Shown: positions 1-5,861, numbered from the stretch's first letter. The stretch: DNA of 7,707 bases from JAGRMG01 sp047975215 (GCA_047975215.1 JBKEDD010000128.1:1-7707); one strand, 5' to 3'. Made by a program: numbers and translations. The notes: generated by a model from the letters alone, not told the origin.

Positions 1-251
1 CCAACTTTTGCATTATCAGGACAAGTGGTACATCGTCCATCAGGGTCAATAACACTAACCCAATTATTTCCCATTGCCAAATAAGGGCTGTGAAATTCGT
101 GAGCAGGGTCAATCGTTAACCAACGGTTTATTCTTGAATCATATAATCGAGCCTCGAACGCCACTTTACCAGTTTCCCTGTCAAGCTCTTGCCCTTGATA
201 GTTGTAACGATAACCACCGTCCACATTCCTGTTGGGTAAGGGCATTCCGCC
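1..251. repeat. 251-bp direct repeat, left copy (Rhs core end)
   Basis: This copy matches 7457-7707 at every base I compared, with a constant offset of 7456. It runs from the first base of the window to 251, and the other copy runs exactly to the last base. It encodes, on the minus strand, the final part of an Rhs core plus about 11 residues of the tip linker. The true repeat may extend beyond either window edge. It could be a genuine duplicated segment or the overlap of a linearised circular molecule. Confidence 0.95.
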
Positions 252-275
252 TGAAAAGTAATCTGAACCCTTTTT
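1..275 (-). pseudogene. Orphan Rhs core C-terminal fragment, partial
   Basis: Read on the minus strand, the frame opens just after an in-frame TAA (276-278). It gives KKGSDYFSGGMPLPNRN, then the YRYNYQGQE...RLYDSRINRWLTIDP...MGNN...DPDG pattern of the RHS repeat-associated core, and runs off the window start. Core-like sequence begins abruptly at about 266 (SDYFSGG); upstream of it all three minus frames are soon closed by stops, so the long N-terminal Rhs repeat region is absent. The only ATG is at 245. It is either an orphan tip left behind after a tip exchange, as known beside Rhs genes in other bacteria, or, if the molecule is circular, the same gene as the one ending the window. The toxin part lies outside the window. 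Confidence 0.75.
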
Positions 276-540
276 TTAGTCCGCTTTCCCTTTTTCTTTA
301 GTACCTCTTATCTACAGCTCAAAAATTTTTCTCCAGTACTCCCTCAAAGAACTTGACGTAAATATAGTTTTAGATTCCATTACCTGCAACAAAACTTTAA
401 CATTTCTTTTTAACATTTGGCACTTTATTTGGCGTTATCTTTTTCAGATACAGTTCCTTGCAAGGTGTTATCTGTTCTTACCGACCTTAAAAACCCTAAC
501 CAACTTTAGTTTATTGTTTAACCCTTTAAAATTTGACGTT
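252..540. other. Non-coding stretch between Rhs fragment and unknown gene
   Basis: About 290 AT-rich bases without a credible gene. The part next to 252 still codes a few Rhs-like residues on the minus strand. The 10-bp sequence tttaacattt occurs twice, at 396-405 and 409-418. A region of alternative inverted repeats lies at 431-473. As upstream region of the gene at 541 it should hold that gene's promoter, but I find no clean TAnnTTTG box. If the Rhs copies mark the element border, this stretch is its inner edge and a likely place for recombinase-binding sites. Confidence 0.5.
431..473. repeat. Palindrome and alternative inverted/direct repeats
   Basis: A perfect 10-bp palindrome, CCTTGCAAGG (456-465), is flanked by agata (446-450) and tatct (469-473). 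A second tatct (436-440) lies upstream of agata, so agata can pair with either side. The flanks also form a direct repeat: ggcgttatct (431-440) and ggtgttatct (464-473), 9 of 10 identical. This could be a leader structure of the downstream gene or a protein-binding or recombination site. No function is shown. Confidence 0.5.
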
Positions 541-1335
541 ATGAGCAAGCAAAAAGGATTGATTAAGTTGGTAGGTAACATCGGAGGAGTATCATTTTAT
601 ACTTCGGAAGGTGAGTATCTTGCACGTATGGCAGGAGGGCCTACAAAAGAACGTATACAAAGTGACCCTAACTTTGTAAGGACGAGAGAGAACAATGCCG
701 AGTTTGGTGGAGCCGCCAAGGTTGGTAAGGCTTTAAGAACCGCCTTGAGTGGTGTACTTCAGACGATGGCAGGCAGTAGGTTGGCTTCACAGTTGACCAA
801 GCTGTTCAAGGCGATTAACCTAAAGGGAACGGGAACAAGAGGGGAACGCCCTATTGTACTGTCCGCCAACAAGGATATGTTGGAGGGTCTTAACTTGGAT
901 AAAAAGTTGAGTTTGACCTCTGTATTTAGTGCGCCGTACTCGGTTACAGCCAATGCAGACCGTAACGAGGTTACTTTTAGTATTCCGGCTTTTACACCGG
1001 CTAACTTTATCGTAGCTCCAACCGGAGCAACCCATTTTAAGATGGTTGGTGCGATTGGTCTGGTAAGTGATTACAGTTACAACAACGATTCGAGGGAGTA
1101 CGAGCCTGATATTCCTGATGAGAACAGTATAGGCGTGGTCGCCTCTGGTACGGTTAGGTCTTTGACCGCCAATAGTACAGCGCAGACCTTGACGGCTACC
1201 GTTCCCGATGGTATCATACCAGATGCAGCCATTAGCGTGGTGGCGTGTTTGGGTATCGAGTTCTACCAACAGGTGGACGGTACGGACTATATTCTTGCAC
1301 AGGGTAATACAATGAAGGTGGTCAACGTATTCTGA
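541..1335 (+). CDS. Conserved Bacteroidetes mobile-element protein, unknown function
   Basis: 264 aa from the ATG at 541. An upstream TTG at 514 keeps the frame open, but the MSKQKGLIKL start is how I remember this family beginning. Visible parts: an N-terminal stretch with KLVGNIGGVSFYTSEGEYLAR (shortened here to its pattern GNIGG-x-SFY), a basic, probably helical section with RTRENNAEFGGAAKVGKALRT, then a long, probably beta-rich half with polar loops, ending near GIEFYQQVDG and LAQGNTMKVV. There is no signal peptide, membrane helix or catalytic motif. From memory, relatives are widespread in Bacteroidetes, usually unnamed and often near tyrosine recombinases; I cannot verify this here. It stands alone on the plus strand, facing the recombinase operon, with its own terminator. 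Size and shape would allow a particle-forming or DNA-coating protein, but that is speculation. Confidence 0.8.
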   Translation: MSKQKGLIKLVGNIGGVSFYTSEGEYLARMAGGPTKERIQSDPNFVRTRENNAEFGGAAKVGKALRTALSGVLQTMAGSRLASQLTKLFKAINLKGTGTRGERPIVLSANKDMLEGLNLDKKLSLTSVFSAPYSVTANADRNEVTFSIPAFTPANFIVAPTGATHFKMVGAIGLVSDYSYNNDSREYEPDIPDENSIGVVASGTVRSLTANSTAQTLTATVPDGIIPDAAISVVACLGIEFYQQVDGTDYILAQGNTMKVVNVF

Positions 1336-1361
1336 CCTATATAGCCTTTGTTTTGCCAAGG

Positions 1362-1390
1362 AAGCATCCTTTTTTAAGGGTGCTTTTCTT
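1362..1390 (+). terminator. Rho-independent terminator of the 541-1335 gene
   Basis: Arms aagcatcc (1362-1369) and gggtgctt (1378-1385) form an 8-bp stem with one wobble pair. The loop is tttttaa-like and a T-rich tail follows. It starts 26 bases after the stop codon. Confidence 0.75.
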
Positions 1391-1439
1391 ATTTAATAAC
1401 ATTTGGGTTATCCATAACTAAAACACGGCAATAATCGAG

Positions 1440-1472
1440 TCATATACGGCTTATATACGGCTCATATACGGA
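1440..1472. repeat. Three tandem 11-bp iteron-like repeats
   Basis: The units are tcatatacggc (1440-1450), ttatatacggc (1451-1461) and tcatatacgga (1462-1472), each differing from the first by one base. The 11-bp period places each copy on the same face of the helix. ccataac (1412-1418) lies before the array and gttatgg (about 1483-1489) after it, so an inverted pair brackets the repeats. This fits a binding array for a replication initiator or recombinase, possibly the element's origin or attachment site. Confidence 0.7.
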
Positions 1473-1613
1473 ACATCGTCGGTTATGGGTTCGGATTTCA
1501 GCCGTTAATTTTCCTTTTTTATTCGTCTTGTTTTTTACGGTTTGGTGCTGGCAAGTGGGCTGTGTCCTTTGGGGTTGGTTCAAGTGTTGGCGGATTTGCT
1601 TCCGTAGTGGGCG

Positions 1614-1676
1614 TTTTAAAAAGGTGAAGATTTAAAGCGGTTGGTTTAGCGTTGGGCAATCTTCAGCTTTTTAAAA
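1614..1676. repeat. 19-bp inverted repeat hairpin
   Basis: Arms 1614-1632 and 1658-1676 are reverse complements at 18 of 19 positions; the only mismatch is t1625-g1666 opposite positions, inside the stem. The loop of 25 bases (1633-1657) is rich in G and T. There is no T-tract after it, so it is not an ordinary terminator. This is the longest near-perfect hairpin in the window. Confidence 0.8.
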
Positions 1677-1727
1677 TGATAGGCAAAGTGCCGATTGAAC
1701 GTCACGCCAAGATAGGTGGCACGAGTT

Positions 1728-1800
1728 GTGCAAAAAAACGAGCAAAGAAGTAAGGTAAGCTTTTCCGCTTAACGTCTTTTTGTGAAGCTTTTTTTGTGCA
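1728..1800. repeat. Imperfect inverted repeat with A/T tracts
   Basis: An A7 tract (1732-1738) on the left pairs with a T7 tract near 1788-1795 on the right. Inner arms taagc (1756-1760) and gctta (1767-1771) close a short loop. Intervening bases pair partly, with small bulges, giving arms of about 30 bases. Confidence 0.5.
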
Positions 1801-1886
1801 AATGCGGTGCGTGGGCTTACGCAGTAATAATTCAGCTTTCGTAGTGCGCTGGCAGTAGCGGTGGCAAAAGAGCGTGGGGTTTGACG

Positions 1887-1977
1887 GCTATTTTACATAA
1901 TGGCGTTATAACTACAGCTTTGGTGTGGTGTGGATTTTAGCGGCTGCTATTATAACAGCGCATTATGTAAACATAGC
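1887..1977. repeat. Long bulged hairpin
   Basis: Four stem blocks stay in register: gcta/tagc (1887-1890 with 1974-1977), a perfect 10-bp block (1892-1901 with 1962-1971), a 7-bp block gttataa/ttataac (1905-1911 with 1950-1956) and cagc/gctg (1915-1918 with 1943-1946). The loop is 1919-1942. Bulges between blocks recall the folded single-strand attC sites of integrons, but the conserved attC core boxes are not clearly present. Confidence 0.7.
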
Positions 1978-1982
1978 TTGGG

Positions 1983-2084
1983 GCAGTTTTTTGTGCATAG
2001 TTTTTCGGTTGGGGTAGCTCTTTGCAGTTGTGAGGCACGAGCAACCTGCAATGTGCTACAAGAGCAGGGAGCATAAAAAACTGC
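1983..2084. repeat. Long two-part hairpin with TGAGGCACGAG loop
   Basis: The outer stem has 14 pairs (1983-1996 with 2071-2084) with one G-T wobble. An inner imperfect stem joins 2014-2030 with 2042-2059. The terminal loop is TGAGGCACGAG (2031-2041), identical to the loop of the next hairpin. Confidence 0.7.
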
Positions 2085-2102
2085 ATTGTGGTGGCGAGCG
2101 GA

Positions 2103-2156
2103 ACAGCATAAAGGAAAGGGGATGGTGAGGCACGAGCCAACTGGGTTTTATGCTGT
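2103..2156. repeat. Perfect 10-bp hairpin with repeated TGAGGCACGAG loop
   Basis: Arms acagcataaa (2103-2112) and tttatgctgt (2147-2156) are exact reverse complements. Inside, tgg/cca closes the loop TGAGGCACGAG (2126-2136). It begins 8 bases beyond the stop of the minus-strand recombinase gene and may protect the 3' end of that operon's transcript, though it has no T-tract of a classical terminator. Confidence 0.75.
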
Positions 2157-2163
2157 GGGGACT

Positions 2164-3150
2164 TTATCCTATTGGGTGGTATTTTCCAATATCTTCCTTT
2201 AAATCTTCAAGGTCGTTGATTAGGTAGGCTTCGGTTGAACTGACGTAGCGGTGTCCTGCCATATACTGGACTTCCCGTAGGTTGTGGTTTTTCAGCCAAT
2301 GGGTTATGACAGATGTCCGTATCTGTTTGACGCTTTTTGTCTTGGGGTTCTGCCGTTTCAGTTGTTCCATTAGTTTGTGCATCACGTTTCCCAAGTGATG
2401 GCCACTTCCAAGGCTTATAAAAAATCGGTCGGTCTGCTTGTTGGTTTCCGCCAATATAGCTTCCCTTGTCTTTAGTTGGTATTCCATTATGTCCAATATC
2501 TGGTGCGATTCCAGTTTTAGGGTTCTTTCGTTGCTCCTCCTGTTTCCTTTTATAAATACATTGCCTTCCCTTAATTTTACATCTTTTATAGTTAGGTTGA
2601 TGATATCGTTTGTGGTCAGCCCTTGATAAATGAGCATACTTAAAATGATGCTGTTTCGCTTTTTGGATAGGTTTTCACTTTCCATACTCTTGTAATCGAA
2701 GTAGATTTTCTCCAATTCCTGCTTGTTCAATATGCTGTACAATGTCCTTCTTTTAACACCCTTGATATGGATGTTTAGCGTTGGATTTTCGCCCACAAGA
2801 CCGAGCTCCTGTAAATAGGCGTAATAATGCTTTAGGCTGTTTAGGTATCGTTGTACGGTAATTTGCTTGGTACTTTTTTTCTTGCTCTGTATGTAGTGCG
2901 TGATGTCGTTATAGCTTACGGCTTCTTCGGCTATGTTTTCTTTGTCCAACCATTTTTTAAAGGCTGTTACGTCTTTTTTATAGCCTTTGCTACTGCCCAT
3001 ACCATAGCCTTTTTGCAATAGGTATCTTATAAAGCCTGGTTGGTCTTTTTCGTTTTTTAAGCGTTGTAAAAGCTGTAATTCTTCATCGTTTATTACTTTT
3101 TTCTTCCTTGTCCTGCTGTCTTTGGTTTTCCCTAATTTTAGTTTAGCCAT
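2164..3150 (-). CDS. Tyrosine recombinase-like protein with altered active site
   Basis: 328 aa. A basic N-terminus (KTKDSRTRKKK) precedes an SAM-like core-binding domain (about 35-125) and a catalytic-type domain (about 140-325). The nucleophile is present as Y309 in SSTEAYL, with H300 in MAGH and R278 in KQIRTS. The first catalytic Arg, normally in GLRxxE, is replaced by Thr (GLTTND, T179), and the His of HxxR is Lys (K275). K201 may serve as the beta-hairpin lysine. I recall other Bacteroidetes integrases with the same GLTT and KQIR variants, so this is probably a standing subfamily rather than decay. Its ATG overlaps the end of the upstream recombinase gene by 8 bases (ATGGCTAA), implying translational coupling and equal supply. 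It probably acts with that protein at the element ends; whether it cleaves DNA or only completes the complex is open. Confidence 0.85.
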   Translation of the reverse strand: MAKLKLGKTKDSRTRKKKVINDEELQLLQRLKNEKDQPGFIRYLLQKGYGMGSSKGYKKDVTAFKKWLDKENIAEEAVSYNDITHYIQSKKKSTKQITVQRYLNSLKHYYAYLQELGLVGENPTLNIHIKGVKRRTLYSILNKQELEKIYFDYKSMESENLSKKRNSIILSMLIYQGLTTNDIINLTIKDVKLREGNVFIKGNRRSNERTLKLESHQILDIMEYQLKTREAILAETNKQTDRFFISLGSGHHLGNVMHKLMEQLKRQNPKTKSVKQIRTSVITHWLKNHNLREVQYMAGHRYVSSTEAYLINDLEDLKEDIGKYHPIG

Positions 3151-4099
3151 TGTCCTGATTTATTAGATGTGTATATACCTGTGTGCTTTCTAATGAGTTA
3201 TGCCCCAAAAACCTGCTGATGTTTTCCAATGGCATTCCGTTTTGCAGTAAGTGGGTCGCTATGCTATGGCGCAGTACGTGAAGCCTAACGTTCTTTTCCT
3301 GCAATGTGCTGTCATCTGTTCGCTGTTGCAGTATTTTTAGCCGTATGGACATACTCTGTGCCGTTAGCCTGTTTCCCCTTTCGTTGATAAAAAAAGCGGA
3401 TTTACGTTTGTCGTTCAACAGGATTGGTCGGCTGTCGTACACATACTCCTGTAGGTACCTTGCATTGGTTTTGTTAAAGGGTACCAAGCGTTCTTTATTG
3501 GCTTTTCCTTTTCTGATGTGGAGTACCTGTCTGTCAAAATCGATGTCGTCGATGTTCAAGTGGTAGCCCTCGTTACGCCTTGCCCCACAACCGTAGAACA
3601 CGGTAAGCATTGCACAGTCCCGTAGGGCTATGGCCTCGTAAATGTACTGGGCTTTGTATTTGGATAGACTGCCCGTAAAAGCTCTGGTAGCTCTGTAGAG
3701 TTGCTGTATCTCTTCCACGGTAAGGGTTTCGATGTGCTTGGTGTCGTCTGCTTCCCATTCGATGTTCAAGGTTGGCAATAGCATCCTACCGCTTTGGCGT
3801 AGATAATCGGTAAATTTATATAGTGCTTGTAGGTGCTTGTTCAGACTGCCATTGCTCAACGCTCCGCCCTTACGGTCGTTACTGCGCAGTTTCAGATGGT
3901 TGTAATAGTCTTTTATGTGTTGGTTGTTGAGTTCGTTTATTTGGTTGATGTCGTTCTGTTCGAGGTAGTAAAACAGTTCCCTAATATGGTTTGGAAGATT
4001 GTAAACCGTACTTTCTGCATAGCCCAAGATGTCCAGCCACTCTCTAAAACTCTTTTCGATGTACTGGAAGCTCTCGTTTTTAAGTTGTAATTTCCTCAT
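3143..4099 (-). CDS. Tyrosine recombinase (XerC/D-like integrase), intact active site
   Basis: 318 aa. The N-terminal core-binding domain (about 10-105) is followed by the catalytic domain (about 125-312). All expected residues are visible: R174 in GARRNEG, K199 in KGKANKERLVPF, H274 and R277 in HVLRHSIATHLL, H300 in FLGH and Y309 in TQVYTH. The length fits the XerC/XerD/integrase family. It would cut and rejoin DNA through a 3'-phosphotyrosine link to integrate or excise the element. The gene sits 72 bases after the ATPase stop and overlaps the next recombinase gene by 8 bases, so the three are probably one transcript. A 6-bp hairpin lies just before its ATG. A role as a chromosome-dimer Xer enzyme is unlikely given the paired variant and the context. 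Confidence 0.93.
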   Translation of the reverse strand: MRKLQLKNESFQYIEKSFREWLDILGYAESTVYNLPNHIRELFYYLEQNDINQINELNNQHIKDYYNHLKLRSNDRKGGALSNGSLNKHLQALYKFTDYLRQSGRMLLPTLNIEWEADDTKHIETLTVEEIQQLYRATRAFTGSLSKYKAQYIYEAIALRDCAMLTVFYGCGARRNEGYHLNIDDIDFDRQVLHIRKGKANKERLVPFNKTNARYLQEYVYDSRPILLNDKRKSAFFINERGNRLTAQSMSIRLKILQQRTDDSTLQEKNVRLHVLRHSIATHLLQNGMPLENISRFLGHNSLESTQVYTHLINQDNG

Positions 4100-4108
4100 A
4101 ATTTTCGT

Positions 4109-4130
4109 GTCGAGGCTCTCGACTTTTTTT
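4109..4130. terminator. Hairpin with T7 tail upstream of recombinase start
   Basis: gtcgag (4109-4114) and ctcgac (4118-4123) form a perfect 6-bp stem with a 3-base loop, followed on the plus strand by seven T (4124-4130). By orientation it is a plus-strand terminator, which would stop antisense transcription entering the ATPase gene. On the minus strand the same stem ends 9 bases before the ATG at 4099 and could limit ribosome access to the recombinase message. Confidence 0.6.
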
Positions 4131-4157
4131 GATGCGCTTATACCTTATCGTGGAATT

Positions 4158-4239
4158 TTGGAACACTAAACTTAACTTGCTCTTTGTCTTGTAGTTGACC
4201 GTTCCACTTTGGTTTTGGAACGCTTTGGAACATTGGAAC
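4158..4239. repeat. Cluster of TTGGAAC motifs
   Basis: TTGGAAC occurs at 4158-4164, 4215-4221, 4225-4231 and 4233-4239, with a near-inverse copy GTTCCAC at 4201-4207. Three copies are spaced by 10 and 8 bases. They overlap the last codons of the ATPase gene and the gap to the recombinase. They may be a binding array or just a repetitive coding tail. Confidence 0.5.
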
Positions 4240-5776
4240 TGTTTCGGGTCGCAACAGACGTTTTGATTTTGTTAAGGCAATCGTCCAGTACCGTTTGTAT
4301 TTGAGCTTCCAGTTGTTGGTATTCCTTATCGTTGATGATTTCAAAATGGTTAGCCTGTGTTTTCTTATTGACTACTTTTTTAATGAGATAGCTTTCCTGT
4401 AATTGTTTGTGATACCGCCATTGTGTTGTCTTGGGTACTCGTAATTGTTTGCGGATTTCCAGACTTGTAAAGTTTTTTTTCTTCTTGACTTTCAGGTAGG
4501 ATTTTAGATGTTCCAAATAATTACGGCAGCTTCCTGTGAGTTCATCGCTCTTGCGCAATAGAACTTCCTTTAACAGTTGGTTGGCGTCCTCGATATCCGC
4601 TATGGTTACTTCTATATATTCCTCGCCTGTATCTTTATTGTATTGGTGTTCCCGTTGGTATTGATGATAAAATGTTATGGCTTCTATAAACTGTAAATAA
4701 TGTGAGTTTGTACGTCTTGGTTTAAATACGGACTGTGGTAAATTTAATCGATTGGCAAAGGGGTTTATTACTCTGATTGGTTTTAGTATGCGTTGTGTAT
4801 TCTGTAAAAAAGCTTGGATGTCCTTTTGTTCAAAGGTGTTGATTTCGCCTGCGGATAGCTGCCTTTGGTATTGCATTACTTTGTTGTCCTGCTCTTGGCT
4901 TTCATCGAGGTATATCAAAAAACTACGGTTGGCATTATCTTCGTATATCTGCTCTTTGGTGGTTGCCCCTGCAACGCATACAGGGCCTTCCACCACCAAA
5001 TGTATGGTCTTGGTCTTGCCGTTGCTGTCCTTTTGTACTATGGTCTTTATAATGCGGTTTTTGGTCTGTAATTCTCGTAAGGGATAAAGGGCGTTCAGCA
5101 TTCCGTCTAAATCTTCGATAACGATAACCTTGTGTTTTAAATCGGTCTTGCCGAAGTAATAAAAGGCGTTTTCGGATAGTGATGTTATATTGATAACGTC
5201 TTCGGTGGGTATGCACTGGCTTACCTTTTCCTGTAAATGGGTCTTTCCCGTGCCACTTGCCCCAAAGCTGATGATATGCAGGGGTTGTTCCCGTTTTCTG
5301 CTCGTAAAGATGATGTACATTAACAGGCGGTTTGTTTCTTCTCCGATAACGCCAGATTTGCCGATTAGTTCGTTTGTCTTTTGCAGTAAATCTTTTTGTT
5401 TTAAGAAGTTTTCAGCGGTTTCTATCTCTTTGGTAGTTAGGTGTTTTTGCTTGGGCTTTAGGTTTTCTTCCTTGTACTTGATTTCCTGTAGGCGGTATTT
5501 TTCCAGTTCCTCCGTAAGTTCCGCCAGGGATGCCGCTATGATGCTCGTACCTATTTCCAGACGTTCGGCTACTTTTCTGATGAACTTTTCCAGTTGCGTA
5601 TCGTTGTAAAGGTCAAGGTTGTGGCGTACTGGCGGTCGGCTACTTTCCTGTAACTGTACTTTTAAGGTACTTCGCATCCTGTCCAGTCCTTCCAGCTTGA
5701 TGCCTCCCAGTACCGTAAGCTCTAAAATATCGTTCTCGTAAATGAGTTGGTCTGGGGTGTTGGTGTTGAGTTTCAT
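4172..5776 (-). CDS. AAA+ ATPase with C-terminal winged helix, element mobility/replication
   Basis: 534 aa. The N-terminal part (1-110) holds a segment ending in RHNLDLYNDTQLEKF and then a helical, possibly coiled-coil region. A P-loop ATPase core follows: Walker A GASGTGKT (172-179), Walker B VIVIEDLDG (217-225), a possible sensor at GATTKEQ (270-276) and a candidate arginine finger R284 before LIYLDES. The C-terminal part has a likely winged helix (438-475, with RVPKTTQWRYHKQL) and a very basic tail. I recall similar ATPase parts in Bacteroidetes element proteins that carry a CHC2 primase zinc finger; no CHC2 or Toprim motif is present here. Likely roles are helicase or initiator function on element DNA, or an accessory motor for the recombinases. 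It is first in the operon with both recombinase genes and is transcribed divergently from the XRE gene. Confidence 0.8.
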   Translation of the reverse strand: MKLNTNTPDQLIYENDILELTVLGGIKLEGLDRMRSTLKVQLQESSRPPVRHNLDLYNDTQLEKFIRKVAERLEIGTSIIAASLAELTEELEKYRLQEIKYKEENLKPKQKHLTTKEIETAENFLKQKDLLQKTNELIGKSGVIGEETNRLLMYIIFTSRKREQPLHIISFGASGTGKTHLQEKVSQCIPTEDVINITSLSENAFYYFGKTDLKHKVIVIEDLDGMLNALYPLRELQTKNRIIKTIVQKDSNGKTKTIHLVVEGPVCVAGATTKEQIYEDNANRSFLIYLDESQEQDNKVMQYQRQLSAGEINTFEQKDIQAFLQNTQRILKPIRVINPFANRLNLPQSVFKPRRTNSHYLQFIEAITFYHQYQREHQYNKDTGEEYIEVTIADIEDANQLLKEVLLRKSDELTGSCRNYLEHLKSYLKVKKKKNFTSLEIRKQLRVPKTTQWRYHKQLQESYLIKKVVNKKTQANHFEIINDKEYQQLEAQIQTVLDDCLNKIKTSVATRNSSNVPKRSKTKVERSTTRQRAS

Positions 5777-5785
5777 AAATTATTT

Positions 5786-5827
5786 GTTTACAATTTAGAC
5801 ACTTCAAAAATAGAAATAAGTTTACAA
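5786..5827. promoter_or_regulatory. GTTTACAA direct repeats flanking the ATPase promoter
   Basis: GTTTACAA occurs at 5786-5793 and 5820-5827, 34 bases apart, one on each side of the minus-strand -7 box at 5805-5812. This spacing is about three helical turns and could let a dimeric regulator, such as the neighbouring XRE protein, bind both sides. No binding has been shown. Confidence 0.4.
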
Positions 5828-5835
5828 AAAACACA
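5805..5835 (-). promoter_or_regulatory. Promoter of the ATPase-recombinase operon
   Basis: On the minus strand TATTTTTG (5812-5805) matches the Bacteroidetes -7 consensus TAnnTTTG exactly. About 20 bases upstream the -33 region reads TGTG (5835-5832), a weak match to TTTG. The predicted start leaves a leader of about 25 bases before the ATG at 5776. Confidence 0.6.
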
Positions 5836-5861
5836 CTTAAAAGTTTATATTTTTTCTTTTT

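Larger units (their letters stand above)
1391..2163. other. Gene-free structured region between convergent genes
   Basis: About 770 bases after the terminator with no credible gene; the short minus-strand frame at 1937-2140 has no recognisable content and lies across hairpin arms. The plus strand is rich in G and T. It carries three tandem 11-bp repeats (1440-1472) and five hairpins between 1614 and 2156. The octamer GGCACGAG occurs at 1718-1725, 2034-2041 and 2129-2136. Long structured gaps between convergent genes can be replication origins, recombination sites, attC-like folded sites or non-coding RNAs; the sequence does not decide. Confidence 0.6.

Noticed and set aside
74..301. 75-aa plus-strand frame in the left Rhs repeat
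   Set aside because: The minus strand encodes the clear Rhs core pattern over the same bases.
820..1359. 179-aa open frame on the minus strand
   Set aside because: It lies antisense to the conserved 541-1335 gene, shows no recognisable family and its start overlaps that gene's terminator. It is a shadow frame.
411..1406. Identical taacatttgg at 411-420 and 1397-1406 flanking the 541-1335 gene
   Set aside because: A single 10-mer match across about 1 kb of AT-rich sequence is expected by chance often enough; no longer homology surrounds it.
1937..2140. 67-aa minus-strand frame in the structured region
   Set aside because: It lies over hairpin arms and loops, with no start signal or recognisable content.
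1440..2156. CRISPR array or integron attC array
   Set aside because: The 11-bp repeats are tandem without spacers, the hairpins differ in sequence, and neither cas genes nor clear attC core boxes are present.
2164..4099. Recombinase-in-trio or Tn554-type element
   Set aside because: Only two recombinases are present, and the third operon member is a large ATPase rather than a third recombinase or a small TnpC-like protein.
4138..4344. Alternative minus-strand frame with repeated VPKF-like motifs at the ATPase end
   Set aside because: The repeat follows from the TTGGAAC DNA motifs, and the ATPase frame runs to its own stop at 4172. I see no slippery sequence that would justify a frameshift product.
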